Shown: positions 44,933 through 60,474 of the stretch, in pieces
Position numbering within the stretch: the stretch's first letter is position 1
Layout of the letters: each line of letters starts with the position of its first letter
Origin: Brachybacterium alimentarium
Lineage (GTDB): Bacteria; Actinomycetota; Actinomycetes; Actinomycetales; Dermabacteraceae
Direction: 5' to 3'
Assembly: GCF_002332425.1 (NCBI RefSeq)
Contig: NZ_NRGS01000001.1
Span: 39,331 to 103,330 of the forward strand
DNA length: 64,000 nucleotides
Translations under genes and position numbers: made by a program
Notes under the pieces: generated by a model
The model's database searches: none
Seen by the model: the letters and a program-made list of their open reading frames with translations, nothing else
What the model was told of the DNA's origin: nothing

Positions 44933-45342
44933 GCCGTGCGCTCCGTCGGGTCCAGGACGACGGCGCCCAGGTCGCCGCCGTCGAAACAGGTGTCGGTGCC
45001 GCGGTGGCAGGCCGCTCCGACCTGGTCGACCTCCACCAGCAGGGTGTCGCCGTCGCAGTCCAGGGCGACGGAGCGGACCCACTGCACGTGGCCGCTGGTG
45101 TCACCCTTGCGCCAGTACTCCTGTCGCGAGCGCGACCAGTAGGTCGCGCGGCCGGAGGTCAGGGTGCGGTGCAGAGCCTCGTCGTCCATCCAGCCCACCA
45201 TCAGCACGCGGTGGTCCGACGCCCCCTGCACGACGGCGGTGACGAGTCCGTCGGGGTCCCGCTTGAGGCGGGCGGCGAGCTCGGGATCGAGGCCGGAGCT
45301 GGGGATCGCCCGCACGTCGGGCACGGCGGATTCTGTCGACAC
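44929..45342 (-). CDS. hisI: Phosphoribosyl-AMP cyclohydrolase
   Basis: 137 residues. It opens the purine ring of PR-AMP in histidine synthesis. Signatures [34 protein letters not shown] and the zinc cysteines in [14 protein letters not shown] and [10 protein letters not shown] are present. Monofunctional, without the HisE domain. GTG at 45342 with AGGGAG 6 bases upstream; the ATG-rich region before it is not conserved. It couples to trpE by ATGA; the hisI-trpE pairing is common in actinobacteria. No other his genes are here. Confidence 0.95.
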   Translation of the reverse strand: MSTESAVPDVRAIPSSGLDPELAARLKRDPDGLVTAVVQGASDHRVLMVGWMDDEALHRTLTSGRATYWSRSRQEYWRKGDTSGHVQWVRSVALDCDGDTLLVEVDQVGAACHRGTDTCFDGGDLGAVVLDPTERTA

Positions 45343-45422
45343 GGTGGACTCCCTGGGATCGGTGGACGGAGCGGAAGAGTCCGACGACGGTGGAACGCGG
45401 GACCCGATCGGAGCGAGCGCCG

Positions 45423-46631
45423 TCACAGCGCGCGCTCCAGCTCCTCGGCACGGTCGGTGCGCTCCCAGGTGAACTCGGGCAGCTCGCGGCCGAAGTGGCC
45501 GTGCACGGAGGTCAGGGAGTAGATCGGGCGCAGCAGGTCGAGCGAGTCGATGAGCGCGGCCGGGCGCAGGTCGAACACCTTGCGGACGGCGGCCGCGATC
45601 TGGTGCGCCGGGCGATGGCCGGTGCCGAAGGTCTCGACGTACAGGCCGACGGGCTCGGCGACGCCGATCGCGTAGGCGACCTGCACCTCGCAACGGTCCG
45701 CGAGACCCGCGGCGACGATGTTCTTGGCCACCCAGCGCATCGCATAGGCGCCCGAACGATCCACCTTCGAGGGGTCCTTGCCGGAGAAGGCACCGCCCCC
45801 GTGGCGGGCCATGCCGCCGTAGGTGTCGACGATGATCTTGCGTCCCGTCAGGCCGGCATCGCCCTTGGGCCCGCCGAGCACGAAGCGGCCCGAGGGGTTG
45901 ATGTGCGTGACGACCGCGGAGGTGTCCAGGCCCAGGGCGTCGAGGTCCTCGAGCACGGGGTTGATGACGACCTTCTGGATCGCTGGCGCGAGCTGGCTGG
46001 TCAGATCGACGTCCTCGCTGTGCTGCGTGGAGACGACGACGGCCTCGACGCTGCGTGCCACACCGTCCTCGTCATAGCCGATCGACACCTGGGTCTTGCC
46101 GTCGGGCCGCAGGTACGGGAGCACCTCGTCGCGGCGCGCGGCCGAGAGGTTCGCGGTGAGGCGGTGGGCCGCATGGATCGGCAGGGGCATGAGCTCCGGG
46201 GTGTCGTGGCAGGCGTAGCCGAACATGAGCCCCTGGTCTCCGGCGCCGAGCCGGGCGAAGGCCTCGGCGGTGTCATCGCCCCGGGTCTCGAACGACGTGT
46301 CGACGCCCTGTGCGATGTCCGGGGACTGGGCGCCGATGGAGACCTCGATGCCGCAGGAGTCCGCGTCGAAGCCCTTCTCGGAGGAGTCGTAGCCGATGTC
46401 TCGGATCACATCGCGCACGATCGTCGCGACGTCGCTGTAGCCCGAGGTGCGGACCTCGCCGGCGACGTGGACGAGACCGGTGGTCACCATGGTCTCGACG
46501 GCGACGCGGGCGCCGGTGTCCTGGGACAGCAGGTCATCGAGGATCGCATCGGAGATCTGGTCGCAGATCTTGTCCGGATGCCCCTCGGTGACCGACTCTG
46601 AGGTGAAGGTGCGCAGCTCGCTGGACGTCAT
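45423..46631 (-). CDS. metK: S-adenosylmethionine synthetase
   Basis: 402 residues. It makes SAM from methionine and [23 protein letters not shown] at the start, [52 protein letters not shown] and the C-terminal [13 protein letters not shown] all match. The ATG overlaps the coaBC stop (ATGA), so it is the last gene of mihF-gmk-rpoZ-coaBC-metK. No SAM riboswitch is seen in front of it. Confidence 0.97.
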   Translation of the reverse strand: MTSSELRTFTSESVTEGHPDKICDQISDAILDDLLSQDTGARVAVETMVTTGLVHVAGEVRTSGYSDVATIVRDVIRDIGYDSSEKGFDADSCGIEVSIGAQSPDIAQGVDTSFETRGDDTAEAFARLGAGDQGLMFGYACHDTPELMPLPIHAAHRLTANLSAARRDEVLPYLRPDGKTQVSIGYDEDGVARSVEAVVVSTQHSEDVDLTSQLAPAIQKVVINPVLEDLDALGLDTSAVVTHINPSGRFVLGGPKGDAGLTGRKIIVDTYGGMARHGGGAFSGKDPSKVDRSGAYAMRWVAKNIVAAGLADRCEVQVAYAIGVAEPVGLYVETFGTGHRPAHQIAAAVRKVFDLRPAALIDSLDLLRPIYSLTSVHGHFGRELPEFTWERTDRAEELERAL

Positions 46632-47902
46632 GCGGACCAGGGTACTTCCGGCAGCCGACGGGCGAGTTCGTCGAGCACCACGTGGGCGACGGCGGTCTTG
46701 CTCCCGGCGGATGCGGCGAGCTCCTCCCCGGTCTGATCCAGGATGTGCACGGAGTTGCTCGCGGAGCCGAAGACCTCGCCCGAGACATCGTTGAAGACCA
46801 GCAGGTCAGCACCCTTTCGGTGTGCTTTCGCCCGGGCCAGGTCCAGGGCCGAGGCGGCATTCCCGCCGGTCTCGGCCGCGAAGCCCACGATCACGGGGTA
46901 TTCGGCGTCGGCGCGATCGAGCACGCTGTGACGCAGGATGTCCTGGGTGCGGCGCAGGGCGAGCGACGGCACGGAGTCGTCATCGCCGTCGTCCTTCTTG
47001 ATCTTGTCCTGGGCGCGATCGGCGGCTGTGAAGTCCGCCACGGCCGCCGCCATCACCAGGGCGTCGACCCTGCTGCGGTGCGTCGCGACGGCGTCGGCGA
47101 GCTCGGCGGCGCTGCCCAGATCGATCCGCTCGGCGCCCGGAGGCGTCTCGAGCTCCACGTTGGCCGCGAGGAGACGGACGCGCGCGCCGCGCACCAGGGC
47201 GGCATGGGCGAGGGCCCAGCCCTGGCGACCCGAGGAGTGGTTGGCGAGGAACCGGACGGGATCGAGGTCCTCACGGGTACCGCCCGCGGTGATGAGCAGC
47301 TCGCGACCGGCGAGGTCCCGCCGCACGGCGCCGCGCTCATCGCGGGGCGCAGCGATCGCCGCGCGAGCGGCGTCGAGCAGGGCGTCGGGTTCGGGAAGAC
47401 GCCCGGGACCGGAGTCGGGGCCGGTGAGACGGCCGACGGCCGGGTCGATGACGAGGGTCCCCCGCTCACGGAGCACGCTGACGTTCTCCCGGGTCGAGGG
47501 GTGCTCCCACATCTCGGTGTGCATCGCGGGAGCGACCACCACGGGTGCGCGGGTGACGAGCACGGAGGCGGTGAGCATGTCGTCGGCGCGTCCGCTGCGC
47601 ATCCGTGCGAGCAGATCGGCGGTGGCCGGGGCGATCACGACGAGGTCGGCCTCCTGGCCGAAACGCACATGCGCGACCTCGTCGACGTCCTCGAAGACGG
47701 AGGTCAGGACCGGGTGCCCGCTGAGGGCCTCCCAGGTGGCGGCCCCCACGAAGTGCAACGAGGAGGCGGTGGGCACGACGCGGACATCGGCCCCTTCACC
47801 GACAAGACCGCGCACCAGGTGCGCGGTCTTGTAGGCGGCGATCCCGCCACCGACGCCGACCAGGACGCGGGCACCGTCGAGGGTGCGCTGCGAGGGACTC
47901 AT
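46628..47902 (-). CDS. coaBC: Bifunctional phosphopantothenoylcysteine decarboxylase/synthetase
   Basis: 424 residues. CoaB couples phosphopantothenate to cysteine with CTP; CoaC then decarboxylates the product with FMN. CoaC (about 1-185): [28 protein letters not shown] and [13 protein letters not shown], where His replaces the Asn of the E. coli motif, as in mycobacteria. CoaB (about 190-424): [38 protein letters not shown] and [11 protein letters not shown] at 47902 begins [16 protein letters not shown]. It lies 25 bases after rpoZ and overlaps metK. Confidence 0.95.
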   Translation of the reverse strand: MSPSQRTLDGARVLVGVGGGIAAYKTAHLVRGLVGEGADVRVVPTASSLHFVGAATWEALSGHPVLTSVFEDVDEVAHVRFGQEADLVVIAPATADLLARMRSGRADDMLTASVLVTRAPVVVAPAMHTEMWEHPSTRENVSVLRERGTLVIDPAVGRLTGPDSGPGRLPEPDALLDAARAAIAAPRDERGAVRRDLAGRELLITAGGTREDLDPVRFLANHSSGRQGWALAHAALVRGARVRLLAANVELETPPGAERIDLGSAAELADAVATHRSRVDALVMAAAVADFTAADRAQDKIKKDDGDDDSVPSLALRRTQDILRHSVLDRADAEYPVIVGFAAETGGNAASALDLARAKAHRKGADLLVFNDVSGEVFGSASNSVHILDQTGEELAASAGSKTAVAHVVLDELARRLPEVPWSA

Positions 47903-47927
47903 CGGGCCTCCCGGTGGCGGTGAGGGA

Positions 47928-48293
47928 TCAGAAGGAGAAGTCCGAGGTCGGGGGGACCTCGGGCGCGTCGTCACCGAGCTTGAGGGGCGCCGGGGCGTCC
48001 GGATCGGGCTCGTTCTGCGCGGCGTACTCCGCCTCATCGATCTCACGCACGGTCAGCAGGCCCTCGTCGATCTCGCGCAGCGCGATCGACAGCGGCTTCT
48101 CCTGGTTGTCGACGTCCACCAGGGGGCCGACGAACTCCAGCAGGCCCTCGGAGAGCTGCGAGTAGTAGGCGTTGATCTGACGGGCGCGCTGGGATCCGTA
48201 GAGCACCAGGGCGTACTTCGAGTCGACGGTCTCGAGGAGACGATCGATCGGGGGGTTCGTGATGCCTTCGGGCTGAGCGACTGTTCCGGCCAC
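47928..48293 (-). CDS. rpoZ: RNA polymerase omega subunit
   Basis: 121 residues. Omega stabilises the beta' subunit of RNA polymerase. The conserved core is [34 protein letters not shown], followed by [13 protein letters not shown]; the C-terminal acidic tail ([19 protein letters not shown]) is variable. GTG at 48293 with AAGGGA 5 bases upstream. Its own -10 (TATCCT) lies 37 bases upstream, inside the 83-base gap after gmk. The gmk-rpoZ-coaBC-metK order is conserved in actinobacteria. Confidence 0.93.
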   Translation of the reverse strand: MAGTVAQPEGITNPPIDRLLETVDSKYALVLYGSQRARQINAYYSQLSEGLLEFVGPLVDVDNQEKPLSIALREIDEGLLTVREIDEAEYAAQNEPDPDAPAPLKLGDDAPEVPPTSDFSF

Positions 48294-48329
48294 GGATGTC
48301 CCTTCGTGAGTTTCGGCGTGCGACGCTCC

Positions 48330-48335
48330 AGGATA
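48330..48335 (-). promoter_or_regulatory. Possible internal promoter of rpoZ
   Basis: TATCCT on the minus strand, 37 bases before the rpoZ start. No good -35. Confidence 0.35.
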
Positions 48336-48376
48336 CTCCCTCTGCATAGCAAAGGGCCAGGAGCCGGGTGCACAGG

Positions 48377-48973
48377 TCAGGTGAGGTCGCGCACCCCGAG
48401 GAGCCCGGCGAGCTCGTCGGCTGCGCGGTCCACCGAGTCGTTGACGATCGTGACGTCGAACTCGCTCTCCGCCGCGAGCTCGACCTTCGCGGTCTCCAGG
48501 CGCCGCTCGCGCTCCTCGGCGTCCTCGGTGCCCCGGCCCACGAGCCGGTCCACCAGGGTGTCCCAGTCTGGCGGAGCGAGGAAGACGAACCGCGCCTCGG
48601 GCATCGAATCGCGGACCTGCCGGGCACCGGCGAGGTCGATCTCGAGGAGCACGGGGCGGCCCTCGGCGACCTTCTCCTCGACGGGACCGCGCGGCGTGCC
48701 GTACTTGTTGCGGCCGTGCACGATCGCCCATTCGAGCATCTGCCCGTCCTCGAGCAGGCGGCTGAACGCCTCCTCGCTCACGAAGCGGTAGTGCACCCCG
48801 TCGACCTCACCGGGCCGCGCAGCCCGGGTCGTCGCCGACACGGACAGCCAGATCTCGGGATATCGCGCCCGGATCGCCGCGGAGACCGTGCCCTTGCCGA
48901 CCGCTGTGGGGCCGGCCAGGACCGTCACTGGGGCCGGTGCCGCTGCGGCACCGGCCCCGACGGAAGCGGTCAC
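48377..48973 (-). CDS. gmk: Guanylate kinase
   Basis: 198 residues. It phosphorylates GMP to GDP. P-loop [10 protein letters not shown] (about 21-30; family usually GPSGVGKGT), GMP-binding [22 protein letters not shown]-type [28 protein letters not shown] and [21 protein letters not shown] 15-residue Ala/Pro-rich start precedes the core. GTG at 48973 overlaps the mihF stop (GTGA). Confidence 0.95.
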   Translation of the reverse strand: MTASVGAGAAAAPAPVTVLAGPTAVGKGTVSAAIRARYPEIWLSVSATTRAARPGEVDGVHYRFVSEEAFSRLLEDGQMLEWAIVHGRNKYGTPRGPVEEKVAEGRPVLLEIDLAGARQVRDSMPEARFVFLAPPDWDTLVDRLVGRGTEDAEERERRLETAKVELAAESEFDVTIVNDSVDRAADELAGLLGVRDLT

Positions 48974-49296
48974 TCGGAGAAGTGGGCGACGAGCTTCTCC
49001 GCCTGATGGGAGCCGAGGCCCCGGATCTTGCGGGACGGGGAGATGCCGATCTCCTCCATGATCTGCTGGGCCTTGACCTTGCCGACGCCCGGGAGAGCCT
49101 CGAGCAGGGCCGCGACCCGCAGGCGACCGACGATCTCGTTGGTCTCGGCCTCGGTGAGGACCTTCTTGATCTCCTCGCCGCGGTGACCGGCGCTGTCCTT
49201 GAGCCGAGCCTTGATGGCCGCGCGCTCACGTCGAGCCTCGGCGGCCTTCTTCAGGGCGTCGGCCCGCTGCTCAGGGGTGAGGGGAGGGAGAGCCAC
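48970..49296 (-). CDS. mihF: Actinobacterial integration host factor MihF
   Basis: 108 residues. A nucleoid-associated DNA-binding protein, unrelated to E. coli IHF, conserved beside gmk (M. tuberculosis Rv1388). N-terminal basic helix [25 protein letters not shown], then the helix-two-turns-helix domain [22 protein letters not shown] with a helix-hairpin-helix GVGK, and [19 protein letters not shown] at 49296 starts [14 protein letters not shown] lies 9 bases upstream. First gene of its operon, separated from pyrF by a terminator and a 5' leader that contains a hairpin. Confidence 0.93.
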   Translation of the reverse strand: MALPPLTPEQRADALKKAAEARRERAAIKARLKDSAGHRGEEIKKVLTEAETNEIVGRLRVAALLEALPGVGKVKAQQIMEEIGISPSRKIRGLGSHQAEKLVAHFSE

Positions 49297-49330
49297 TGTT
49301 CTTACCTCATCTTCTCTTGCTGGAGACGGG

Positions 49331-49350
49331 CGGGATCCGGAAGGATCCCG
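49331..49350 (-). other. Hairpin in mihF 5' leader
   Basis: Perfect 8-bp stem CGGGATCC/GGATCCCG with a TTCC tetraloop, 35-54 bases before the mihF start and inside the leader predicted from the -10 at 49362-49367. Its role is unknown; it might stabilise the leader or pause transcription. Confidence 0.5.
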
Positions 49351-49361
49351 CGTGTGGGAAG

Positions 49362-49367
49362 AGCGTA
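49362..49367 (-). promoter_or_regulatory. Possible -10 box of the mihF operon
   Basis: TACGCT on the minus strand. It would give a leader of about 60 bases carrying the hairpin. The -35 is weak. Confidence 0.4.
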
Positions 49368-49426
49368 ACCCCAATATCGTGGCGAAGGGCACTTCTGACA
49401 CGCTGAAGCGCAGGTCCGGTGCAGAT

Positions 49427-49459
49427 CCGGGGTGCCACGAGCGTCCCGTGGCACCCCGG
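49427..49459 (-). terminator. Terminator of the pyr operon
   Basis: Perfect 13-bp stem CCGGGGTGCCACG/CGTGGCACCCCGG with a 7-base loop, 51 bases past the pyrF stop and upstream of the mihF promoter. Confidence 0.8.
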
Positions 49460-49510
49460 TTCCCCGGTCTCGCGGACGCTCGTCGAGAGCCCCGTCGACC
49501 CTGTCCGCAC

Positions 49511-50358
49511 TCAGGCGTACTGCCTGCGCAGCTGCTCGACGTGGGCGCGCAGGCGGTCCGGATCGGGACCGGCGGACAGCAGCCCACGGGAGAGAGAGAC
49601 CAGCACGTGACCTGCACTTTCTCCGAACACCTCGGCCATGTCGGCAGGTCCTGCGCCCTGGGCTCCGAAGCCCGGTGCGAGCAGCGGGACCGATGGTGCC
49701 GCGCGATCCAGCCCGAGCCGCCGGTAGGCGTCGCCAACCGTCGCCCCGACGACGAGGCCGACGCTCCCCCACTCCCCCGATGCGCCCGCGCCGATCAGTT
49801 CGGCGTGTCGCGCGATCTCGAGAGCCACCGGCGTGTCAGAAGCCGTCAGAGCGTGCTGGACCTGGGGTCCGTCGGGATTCGAGGTGAGGGCGAGGACGAA
49901 GAGCCCCTTGCCGTGGGCGAGCGCGAGCCGGGCCGCCGGGTCCAGCGAACCTGTCCCCAGAAACGGGCTCACGGTGATCGCATCGGCCTCGAGCGGGGCT
50001 CCCGGGCGCAGATGCGCGTGGGCGTACGCCTCCATGGTCGAGCCGATGTCCCCGCGCTTGACGTCCAGGATGCTCAGCACTCCGCGCTCCCGGGCCTCGC
50101 CCAGAAGCTGCTCGAGGACGGCGACCCCTGCCGAGCCGTGCCGTTCGAAGAAGGCCGACTGCGGCTTGATCGCCGCGACCTGCCCCGCGACCGCGTCCAG
50201 GGCGATGCGGGAGAACTCCGCGATCCCGGCAGGGGTGTCCGGCAGGCCCCACGCCTCCAGCAGAGAGGCGTGGGGGTCGATGCCGGCGAGGAGACGTCCG
50301 TTCGTCTCGACCGCCTGCCGCAGCCGGCTGCCGAACGGACGTGCCGCCGTGCTGCCGC

Positions 50359-50362
<4 letters not shown>
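49511..50362 (-). CDS. pyrF: Orotidine 5'-phosphate decarboxylase (type 2)
   Basis: 283 residues, the longer type 2 PyrF of actinobacteria. It decarboxylates OMP to [15 protein letters not shown] near 25, the substrate region [13 protein letters not shown], the active site [13 protein letters not shown] with the Asp-Lys pair, and [16 protein letters not shown] at 50362 overlaps the carB stop. Last gene of the operon. Confidence 0.95.
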
Positions 50363-53714
<3,352 letters not shown>

Positions 53715-53715
<1 letters not shown>

Positions 53716-54959
53716 CAGGACTCCTTCTGCGAGGACGGGAGGGTGGAGGAGGCGGGTGCAGCGGATCCGCTGCGGCGCTCCCTCACCAGGTCCACGAGAC
53801 GATCGAAGAGGTAGGAGGCGTCGTGCGGTCCGCCGGCGGCCTCGGGGTGGTACTGGACGGAGTAGGCGGGACGGTCGAGGCAGCGGATGCCCTCGACCAC
53901 GTCGTCGTTCAGGCCGACGTGGGTGACCGTGACACGGCCGTAGCGGCCGCCGTCGTGCGGCGCGGTGTGCTCGCCGTCCAGAGGGACGTCGAGCGCGAAG
54001 CCGTGGTTGTGGGCAGTGATCTCGACCTTGCCGGTCTCGCGGTCCATCACGGGCTGGTTGATGCCGCGGTGGCCGAACTTCAGCTTGTAGGTGTCGAACC
54101 CGAGGGCCCGGCCCAGCAGCTGGTTGCCGAAGCAGATCCCGAAGAACGGCAGGTCCGCGTCCAGGACGCCGCGCAGCAGCTCGACCTGGTCGTCGGCGGC
54201 GGCGGGGTCGCCCGGGCCGTTGGAGAAGAAGACGGCGTCGGGCTCGACGGCCAGCAACTCCTCCAGCGTGGAGGTGGCCGGCAGCAGGTGGACCCGCAGA
54301 CCGCGCGAGAGCATGCTGCGCGGGGACGCCCCCTTGATGCCGAGGTCGACGGCGGCGACGGTCCCGACGGCCTCGCCCTCGGGCTCGAGCACGACCGGCT
54401 GGGCGATGGTCACCTCCTCGACGAAGCTGGATCCGCTCATAGTGGGCTGCTCACGCACCAGGGACACGAGGTCCGCCTCGGTGGCCTCCAGCGCATCTCC
54501 GGAGAAGATCCCGCCGCGCATCGAGCCGGCATCGCGCAGGTGCCGGGTGAGCATGCGGGTGTCGATGTCGGAGATGCCGACCACCTCACTGCTGAGCAGG
54601 AGCTCGTCCAGGGACTGCTCGGAGCGCCAGCTGGAGGTGATGCGGCTGGCGTCGCGCACCGCGTAGCCGCGCACCCAGACCTTCCGGGACTCCATGTCCT
54701 CGGCGTTGGCGCCGGTGTTGCCGATGTGCGGCGCGGTCTGCACGACGATCTGGCCGGCGTACGACGGGTCCGAGAGCGTCTCCTGGTAACCGGTCATCCC
54801 AGTGGTGAAGACGACTTCTCCGCGTCGCGCGCCGCGGGCTCCGTACGCGCTGCCGCGCAGGACGGTGCCGTCCTCGAGGACCAGCAGCGCGGGGTCGCGC
54901 CGGGCACGGGAGGGCGGACGAGTGGACGTGGACGCCTGGTGCGGGGCAGAGGCTGTCAT
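53715..54959 (-). CDS. carA: Carbamoyl-phosphate synthase small subunit
   Basis: 414 residues. It hydrolyses glutamine and feeds ammonia to CarB. N-terminal CPSase_sm_chain ([41 protein letters not shown]). C-terminal class I amidotransferase with the nucleophile in [16 protein letters not shown] and the His-Glu pair in [13 protein letters not shown] Ser-rich 20-residue end follows. ATG at 54959 overlaps the preceding membrane gene by 4 bases. Confidence 0.97.
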
Positions 54960-55447
54960 GGGTGCTCCTTCCGGGAGAGCAGCAGATCGTGGTCCTCACG
55001 CCGTGCGAGGCGCAGACCGGTGTCGAGGAGCTGGTCGCCGAGGCGCCAGCGGAGGATGAGGATGCCGTCGCCGCCCACGAACTTCCCGGCCATTCCGGGC
55101 CCGGCGGTGATCTCGGAGACTGCATCGGCGGGGATGGTCAGGGGACGAGCGCCCTCGCGCAGGATGTGCCAGGTGCCGGCGGACCCAATGCTGACTCGGG
55201 CGGAGGCCCGCTGCCCCAGCGTGTGGGCGACGACCCGTTCGAGCGGCTGCTGCGCGAGCACGGTGCTCACGTAGACGGCCTGGAGCGGACCGATCGTCGT
55301 GGTCTCGCCGAGCTCCTCGAGCGCGGCGGTCGTCGGTGCGGGCAGGTGCTGCTGGGAGCGCCCTCGCCGTCGCCATCCCCAGGCCATGAGGGCGAGCACC
55401 AGCAGGAAGAGCGCGACCAGCGCGAGAACCGGTCCGAGCTCGGCCAT
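54956..55447 (-). CDS. Membrane-anchored protein of the pyr operon
   Basis: 163 residues. One N-terminal membrane helix (about 4-24, [19 protein letters not shown]), basic RRRGRSQQ after it, then a soluble domain with a PH-like beta pattern ([55 protein letters not shown]). M. tuberculosis Rv1382 occupies the same place between pyrC and carA. Function unknown. ATG at 55447 shares one base with the pyrC stop (TGATG) and it overlaps carA. Confidence 0.8.
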   Translation of the reverse strand: MAELGPVLALVALFLLVLALMAWGWRRRGRSQQHLPAPTTAALEELGETTTIGPLQAVYVSTVLAQQPLERVVAHTLGQRASARVSIGSAGTWHILREGARPLTIPADAVSEITAGPGMAGKFVGGDGILILRWRLGDQLLDTGLRLARREDHDLLLSRKEHP

Positions 55448-56777
55448 CAGTGCTCCACCACGGCGCCGTCGCGCACCGTGGGCCGCCCCCCGAGGAGCGT
55501 CAGCCGGTTCAGGCCCGGCAGCTCGAGTCCGGCGAACGGGGAGTTGCGGCCGCGGGAGGAGTGCTCCGCCGGGTCGGTGGTCCGGACCGGACGCGGGTCC
55601 CAGACCAGCACGTGAGCCGGGGCCCCGGCGGCGAGCTGCTGCCCCTGGTCCTCGTCGCGGCCGATCTCGGCGGGTCTCTCGGAGAGCACCCTGGCGACCT
55701 CGCGCCAGCTGAGACGGCCTTCGTCGACCATCGTGCGCTGCACCAGCGCGAGGGCGGTCTCCAGCCCGGTCATGCCCATCGCGGCCTGATCCCACTCGCG
55801 GTCCTTCGCGTCACGGGGGTGCGGAGCGTGATCCGTGGCGACGATGTCGATGGTGCCGTCGGCGAGACCCTCGCGCACGGCCTCGACGTCCGCGGCGGTG
55901 CGCAGCGGCGGGTTCACCTTGTACACGGCGTCGAAGTCGCGGACGTTCTCGTCGGTCAGCAGCAGATGGTGCGGGGTGACCTCGGCCGTGACAGCGATGC
56001 CGCGCTGCTTGGCCCAGCGCACGATGTCGACGCTCCCTGCGGTGGAGAGGTGGCAGACGTGCAGGCGAGACCCGACGTGCTGCGCGAGCAGCACGTCACG
56101 GGCGATGATCGACTCCTCGGCGACCGCAGGCCAGCCGGCGAGGCCGAGCTCCGCGGAGACGACGCCCTCGTGCATCTGGGCGCCCTCCGTCAGGCGAGGG
56201 TCCTGGGCGTGCTGGGCGATGACGCCGTCGAACGACTTCACGTACTCCAGCGCCCGGCGCATCAGCACCGGGTCGTGCACGCACTTGCCGTCGTCGCTGA
56301 ACACACGGACCTTCGCTCGCGAGTTCGCCATCGCATCGAGCTCGGCGAGCCGCTCGCCGGCCAGGCCCACCGTCACCGCGCCGACGGGGCGCACGGAGCA
56401 CCAGCCGGAGGTCTCGCCGCGGCGCGCCACCTGTTCGACGACGCCGGCGGTGTCGGCGACCGGCGTGGTGTTGGCCATGGCGTGCACGGCGGTGAAGCCG
56501 CCGCGGGCCGCGGCACGGGTGCCGGACTCGATGGTCTCCGCCTCCTCGCCTCCGGGCTCGCGCAGATGGGTGTGGAGGTCCACGAGTCCGGGCAGCACGA
56601 TGCAGCCGTCGGCGTCCACGATCTCGGCCTCGGCGGGGGCCTCGAGGGACGTGCCGACGGCCTCGATGCGGCCCTTGACGACCAGGACGTCCTGGACGTC
56701 CTCGCCGTAGGGGCGCCCGCCCCGGATCAGGAGCGGCGCGTGATCGGTCGCCAGCGGCGGTGCGGTCTGGTCAGCGG

Positions 56778-56781
<4 letters not shown>
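55447..56781 (-). CDS. pyrC: Dihydroorotase
   Basis: 444 residues, type I dihydroorotase. It cyclises carbamoyl aspartate. Metal-binding [92 protein letters not shown] are all conserved. ATG at 56781 overlaps the pyrB stop; the longer reading upstream lies antisense-like over pyrB and was dropped. Confidence 0.97.
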
Positions 56782-58552
<1,771 letters not shown>

Positions 58553-58564
58553 TCACCCGGGCGG

Positions 58565-59083
58565 TCAGGACAGCAGGCCTCGCACGTCGGCCAGGCGCTG
58601 CAGGAGCCCGTTGACGAATCGGGGCGAATCGTCGGTCGAGAGGACCTCGGCGATCTTCGTGTACTCGCCGATGATCGCGCCGCGCGGGGACTCGTCCGAG
58701 CCGTAGAGCACCTCGGCGCTGCCCAGGCGCAGGATCGCGCGGTCCACCGCGGGCATGCGGTGCAGCGGCCAGTCCCGGGAGTGCGTGGCGAGGTCCTCGT
58801 CGATGTCGATCGCATGGGGAGCGTACAGCTCCACCAGGTCGCGGGCCGCCGGAGGCAGCGGGCTCTGGGCGGCCGTGCGCCGCAGGCGCTCCTCGAGCAC
58901 GTCCAGGACCTCTGCACGCTTGGCGTCGGCCTCGAAGAGCACGTCCACGGCGCGGATGCGGTCGCGCGAGCGCCGATGCAGGCGATCGGTCGCCGCGGGG
59001 ACCGTCTTCTCGAACTCGACCTCCGCCCCTTCCCGGGTGGGAAGGGGGAGGCCGGTGCCCCGTGGGGCGGGGGAATCGGTCAC
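58565..59083 (-). CDS. nusB: Transcription antitermination factor NusB
   Basis: 172 residues. With NusE/S10 it binds boxA RNA and prevents premature termination in rRNA operons. The all-helical core starts at [23 protein letters not shown] and ends with [28 protein letters not shown]; the 35-residue N-terminal extension is variable. ATG at 59083 overlaps the efp stop (ATGA). The efp-nusB pair upstream of pyrR is a typical actinobacterial order. Confidence 0.95.
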   Translation of the reverse strand: MTDSPAPRGTGLPLPTREGAEVEFEKTVPAATDRLHRRSRDRIRAVDVLFEADAKRAEVLDVLEERLRRTAAQSPLPPAARDLVELYAPHAIDIDEDLATHSRDWPLHRMPAVDRAILRLGSAEVLYGSDESPRGAIIGEYTKIAEVLSTDDSPRFVNGLLQRLADVRGLLS

Positions 59084-59640
59084 TTCACGCGCTCGAGGTA
59101 CTCACCGCTGCGGGTGTCCACCTTGACCTGGTCGCCCTCGTTCAGGAACAGGGGCACCTGGATCTCGCGGCCGGTCGCCAGGCGCGCGGGCTTGGTGCCG
59201 CCGCTGGAGCGGTCGCCCTGCAGGCCCGGCTCCGTGAACTCGATCGCCAGGGTCACGGAGGTGGGCAGCTCCACGAACAGGGGCTCGCCCTCGTGGAAGG
59301 CCACGACCACGTCCTGGCCCTCGAGCATGAAGTCCTTCGCGCCGCCGACGATCTCGGCGGTGATGTTGGTCTGCTCCCAGTTGGTCGTGTCCATGAAGAC
59401 GAACATGTCGCCGTCGAGGTACGAGAACTGCATGTCGCGGCGGTCGACCGTCGCGGTCTCGACCTTGAGGCCGGCGTTGAAGGTCTTGTCGACGCCCTTG
59501 CCGGACATGACGTTCTTCAGCTTGGTCCGCACGAACGCCGGGCCCTTGCCGGGCTTGACGTGCTGGAACTCGACCACGCTCCAGAGCTGCTTGTCCAGAA
59601 CGAGGACCATCCCGTTCTTCAGATCATTCGTCGTCGCCAT
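59080..59640 (-). CDS. efp: Elongation factor P
   Basis: 186 residues. It rescues ribosomes stalled on polyproline. Three OB-like domains; the P-site loop is [10 protein letters not shown] at about 28-37. The PGKGP form is typical of actinobacteria, where EF-P works with an unmodified lysine; no EpmA/EarP-type modification gene is here, which agrees. Signatures [22 protein letters not shown] and [30 protein letters not shown] at 59640, GAGGAG 4 bases upstream. Confidence 0.97.
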   Translation of the reverse strand: MATTNDLKNGMVLVLDKQLWSVVEFQHVKPGKGPAFVRTKLKNVMSGKGVDKTFNAGLKVETATVDRRDMQFSYLDGDMFVFMDTTNWEQTNITAEIVGGAKDFMLEGQDVVVAFHEGEPLFVELPTSVTLAIEFTEPGLQGDRSSGGTKPARLATGREIQVPLFLNEGDQVKVDTRSGEYLERVK

Positions 59641-59671
59641 GAGTCTCCTCGGTAGTCGTCGGGGCCAGCCC

Positions 59672-59699
59672 AGGATAGCGTGCCTCGCCCCGCTGTCCG
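59672..59699 (-). promoter_or_regulatory. efp-nusB promoter
   Basis: -10 TATCCT (59672-59677) and -35 CGGACA (59694-59699) with 16 bases between on the minus strand, about 32 bases before the efp ATG. Confidence 0.5.
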
Positions 59700-59714
59700 T
59701 GGCGGACCAGCCCG

Positions 59715-60344
59715 TCAGCGCGCGGACGTGAGGTCGATCATGCTGAGCAGACGGACCGCGAGCGGATGCGCGGCGCTCTCCTCGCGCCACCCGCTGGTCT
59801 TCACCGCCCGGGAGACGGTCTGCTGGGTGACGCCGAGGCGCTCGGCGAGCTGGCTCTGCGTAGCGCCGGGGTCCTCCCGGAGTGCGCGGACGGCCTGCCA
59901 CTGGCCCCGGTTCCGGGTCCGCACCATCCATCCGATCAGGCACAGCACGGCCTCGACGTCCTGTGCGGTCTCCGCGTGACGCTCATCGGCCGCCCGCACC
60001 ACCACCGGAACACTGGTCGACGCCCTCTGCCGTCGGGCCGACCGCGCCGCCTCCGCCGCGGCCTCGACCGCTGGTCCGTCGATCTCACGGACGGAGGCCG
60101 GCAGCGGTGCGCGGACGGCCCCGATGCCGAGCCCGATCTGCCAGTCCCCCTCCTCCCGGGCGCGCAGCAGGGCGTCGAGGGCGGCGTCGGCCCGCGACGC
60201 GAGCGCGAGCACCTCGGGACCGGCGGTGCGCTCGGCGGGTCGGGCGAGCGCCACTCCCCCGAGCGCGTCGAGCAGAGCCGGGACGGGATCGGCACCGCTG
60301 TCGGCAGCGCGCACGGAGGCGCCTGACAGGGACAGGACGAACAT
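59715..60344 (-). CDS. Helix-turn-helix protein of unknown function
   Basis: 209 residues. The C-terminal 75 residues form a helix-turn-helix: [37 protein letters not shown], similar to MarR/Xre-type recognition helices. The N-terminal 130 residues start [18 protein letters not shown] and contain a stretch resembling nucleotide-cyclase- or SatD-like folds ([16 protein letters not shown]), which I cannot assign. A possible DNA-binding regulator. ATG at 60344. A 24-base inverted repeat lies 68 bases upstream and may be its own operator. Monocistronic by position. Confidence 0.7.
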   Translation of the reverse strand: MFVLSLSGASVRAADSGADPVPALLDALGGVALARPAERTAGPEVLALASRADAALDALLRAREEGDWQIGLGIGAVRAPLPASVREIDGPAVEAAAEAARSARRQRASTSVPVVVRAADERHAETAQDVEAVLCLIGWMVRTRNRGQWQAVRALREDPGATQSQLAERLGVTQQTVSRAVKTSGWREESAAHPLAVRLLSMIDLTSAR

Positions 60345-60411
60345 GGACGGCCACCACCTCGTGCCGGCGCGTCGGCGCCGACGTCACGATCGCACAGGAA
60401 TCAGCCGATTC

Positions 60412-60435
60412 CCGCTGTGCGACACAGTACAGCGG
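60412..60435. promoter_or_regulatory. Possible operator of the helix-turn-helix gene
   Basis: Perfect inverted repeat CCGCTGT-N10-ACAGCGG, with a second smaller palindrome TGTG-CGA-CACA nested inside. A TACTGT that could be the -10 lies in it on the minus strand. The surrounding 130 bases are AT-richer than neighbouring DNA. Confidence 0.45.
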
Positions 60436-60474
60436 AATAACGGCGATAGTCGGTGCCGTCGACGGTCCGACCGC

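Noticed and set aside
45343..45422. Trp attenuator or SAM riboswitch around hisI/trpE/metK
   Set aside because: trpE and metK start inside overlapping gene ends, with no leader space and no run of Trp codons.
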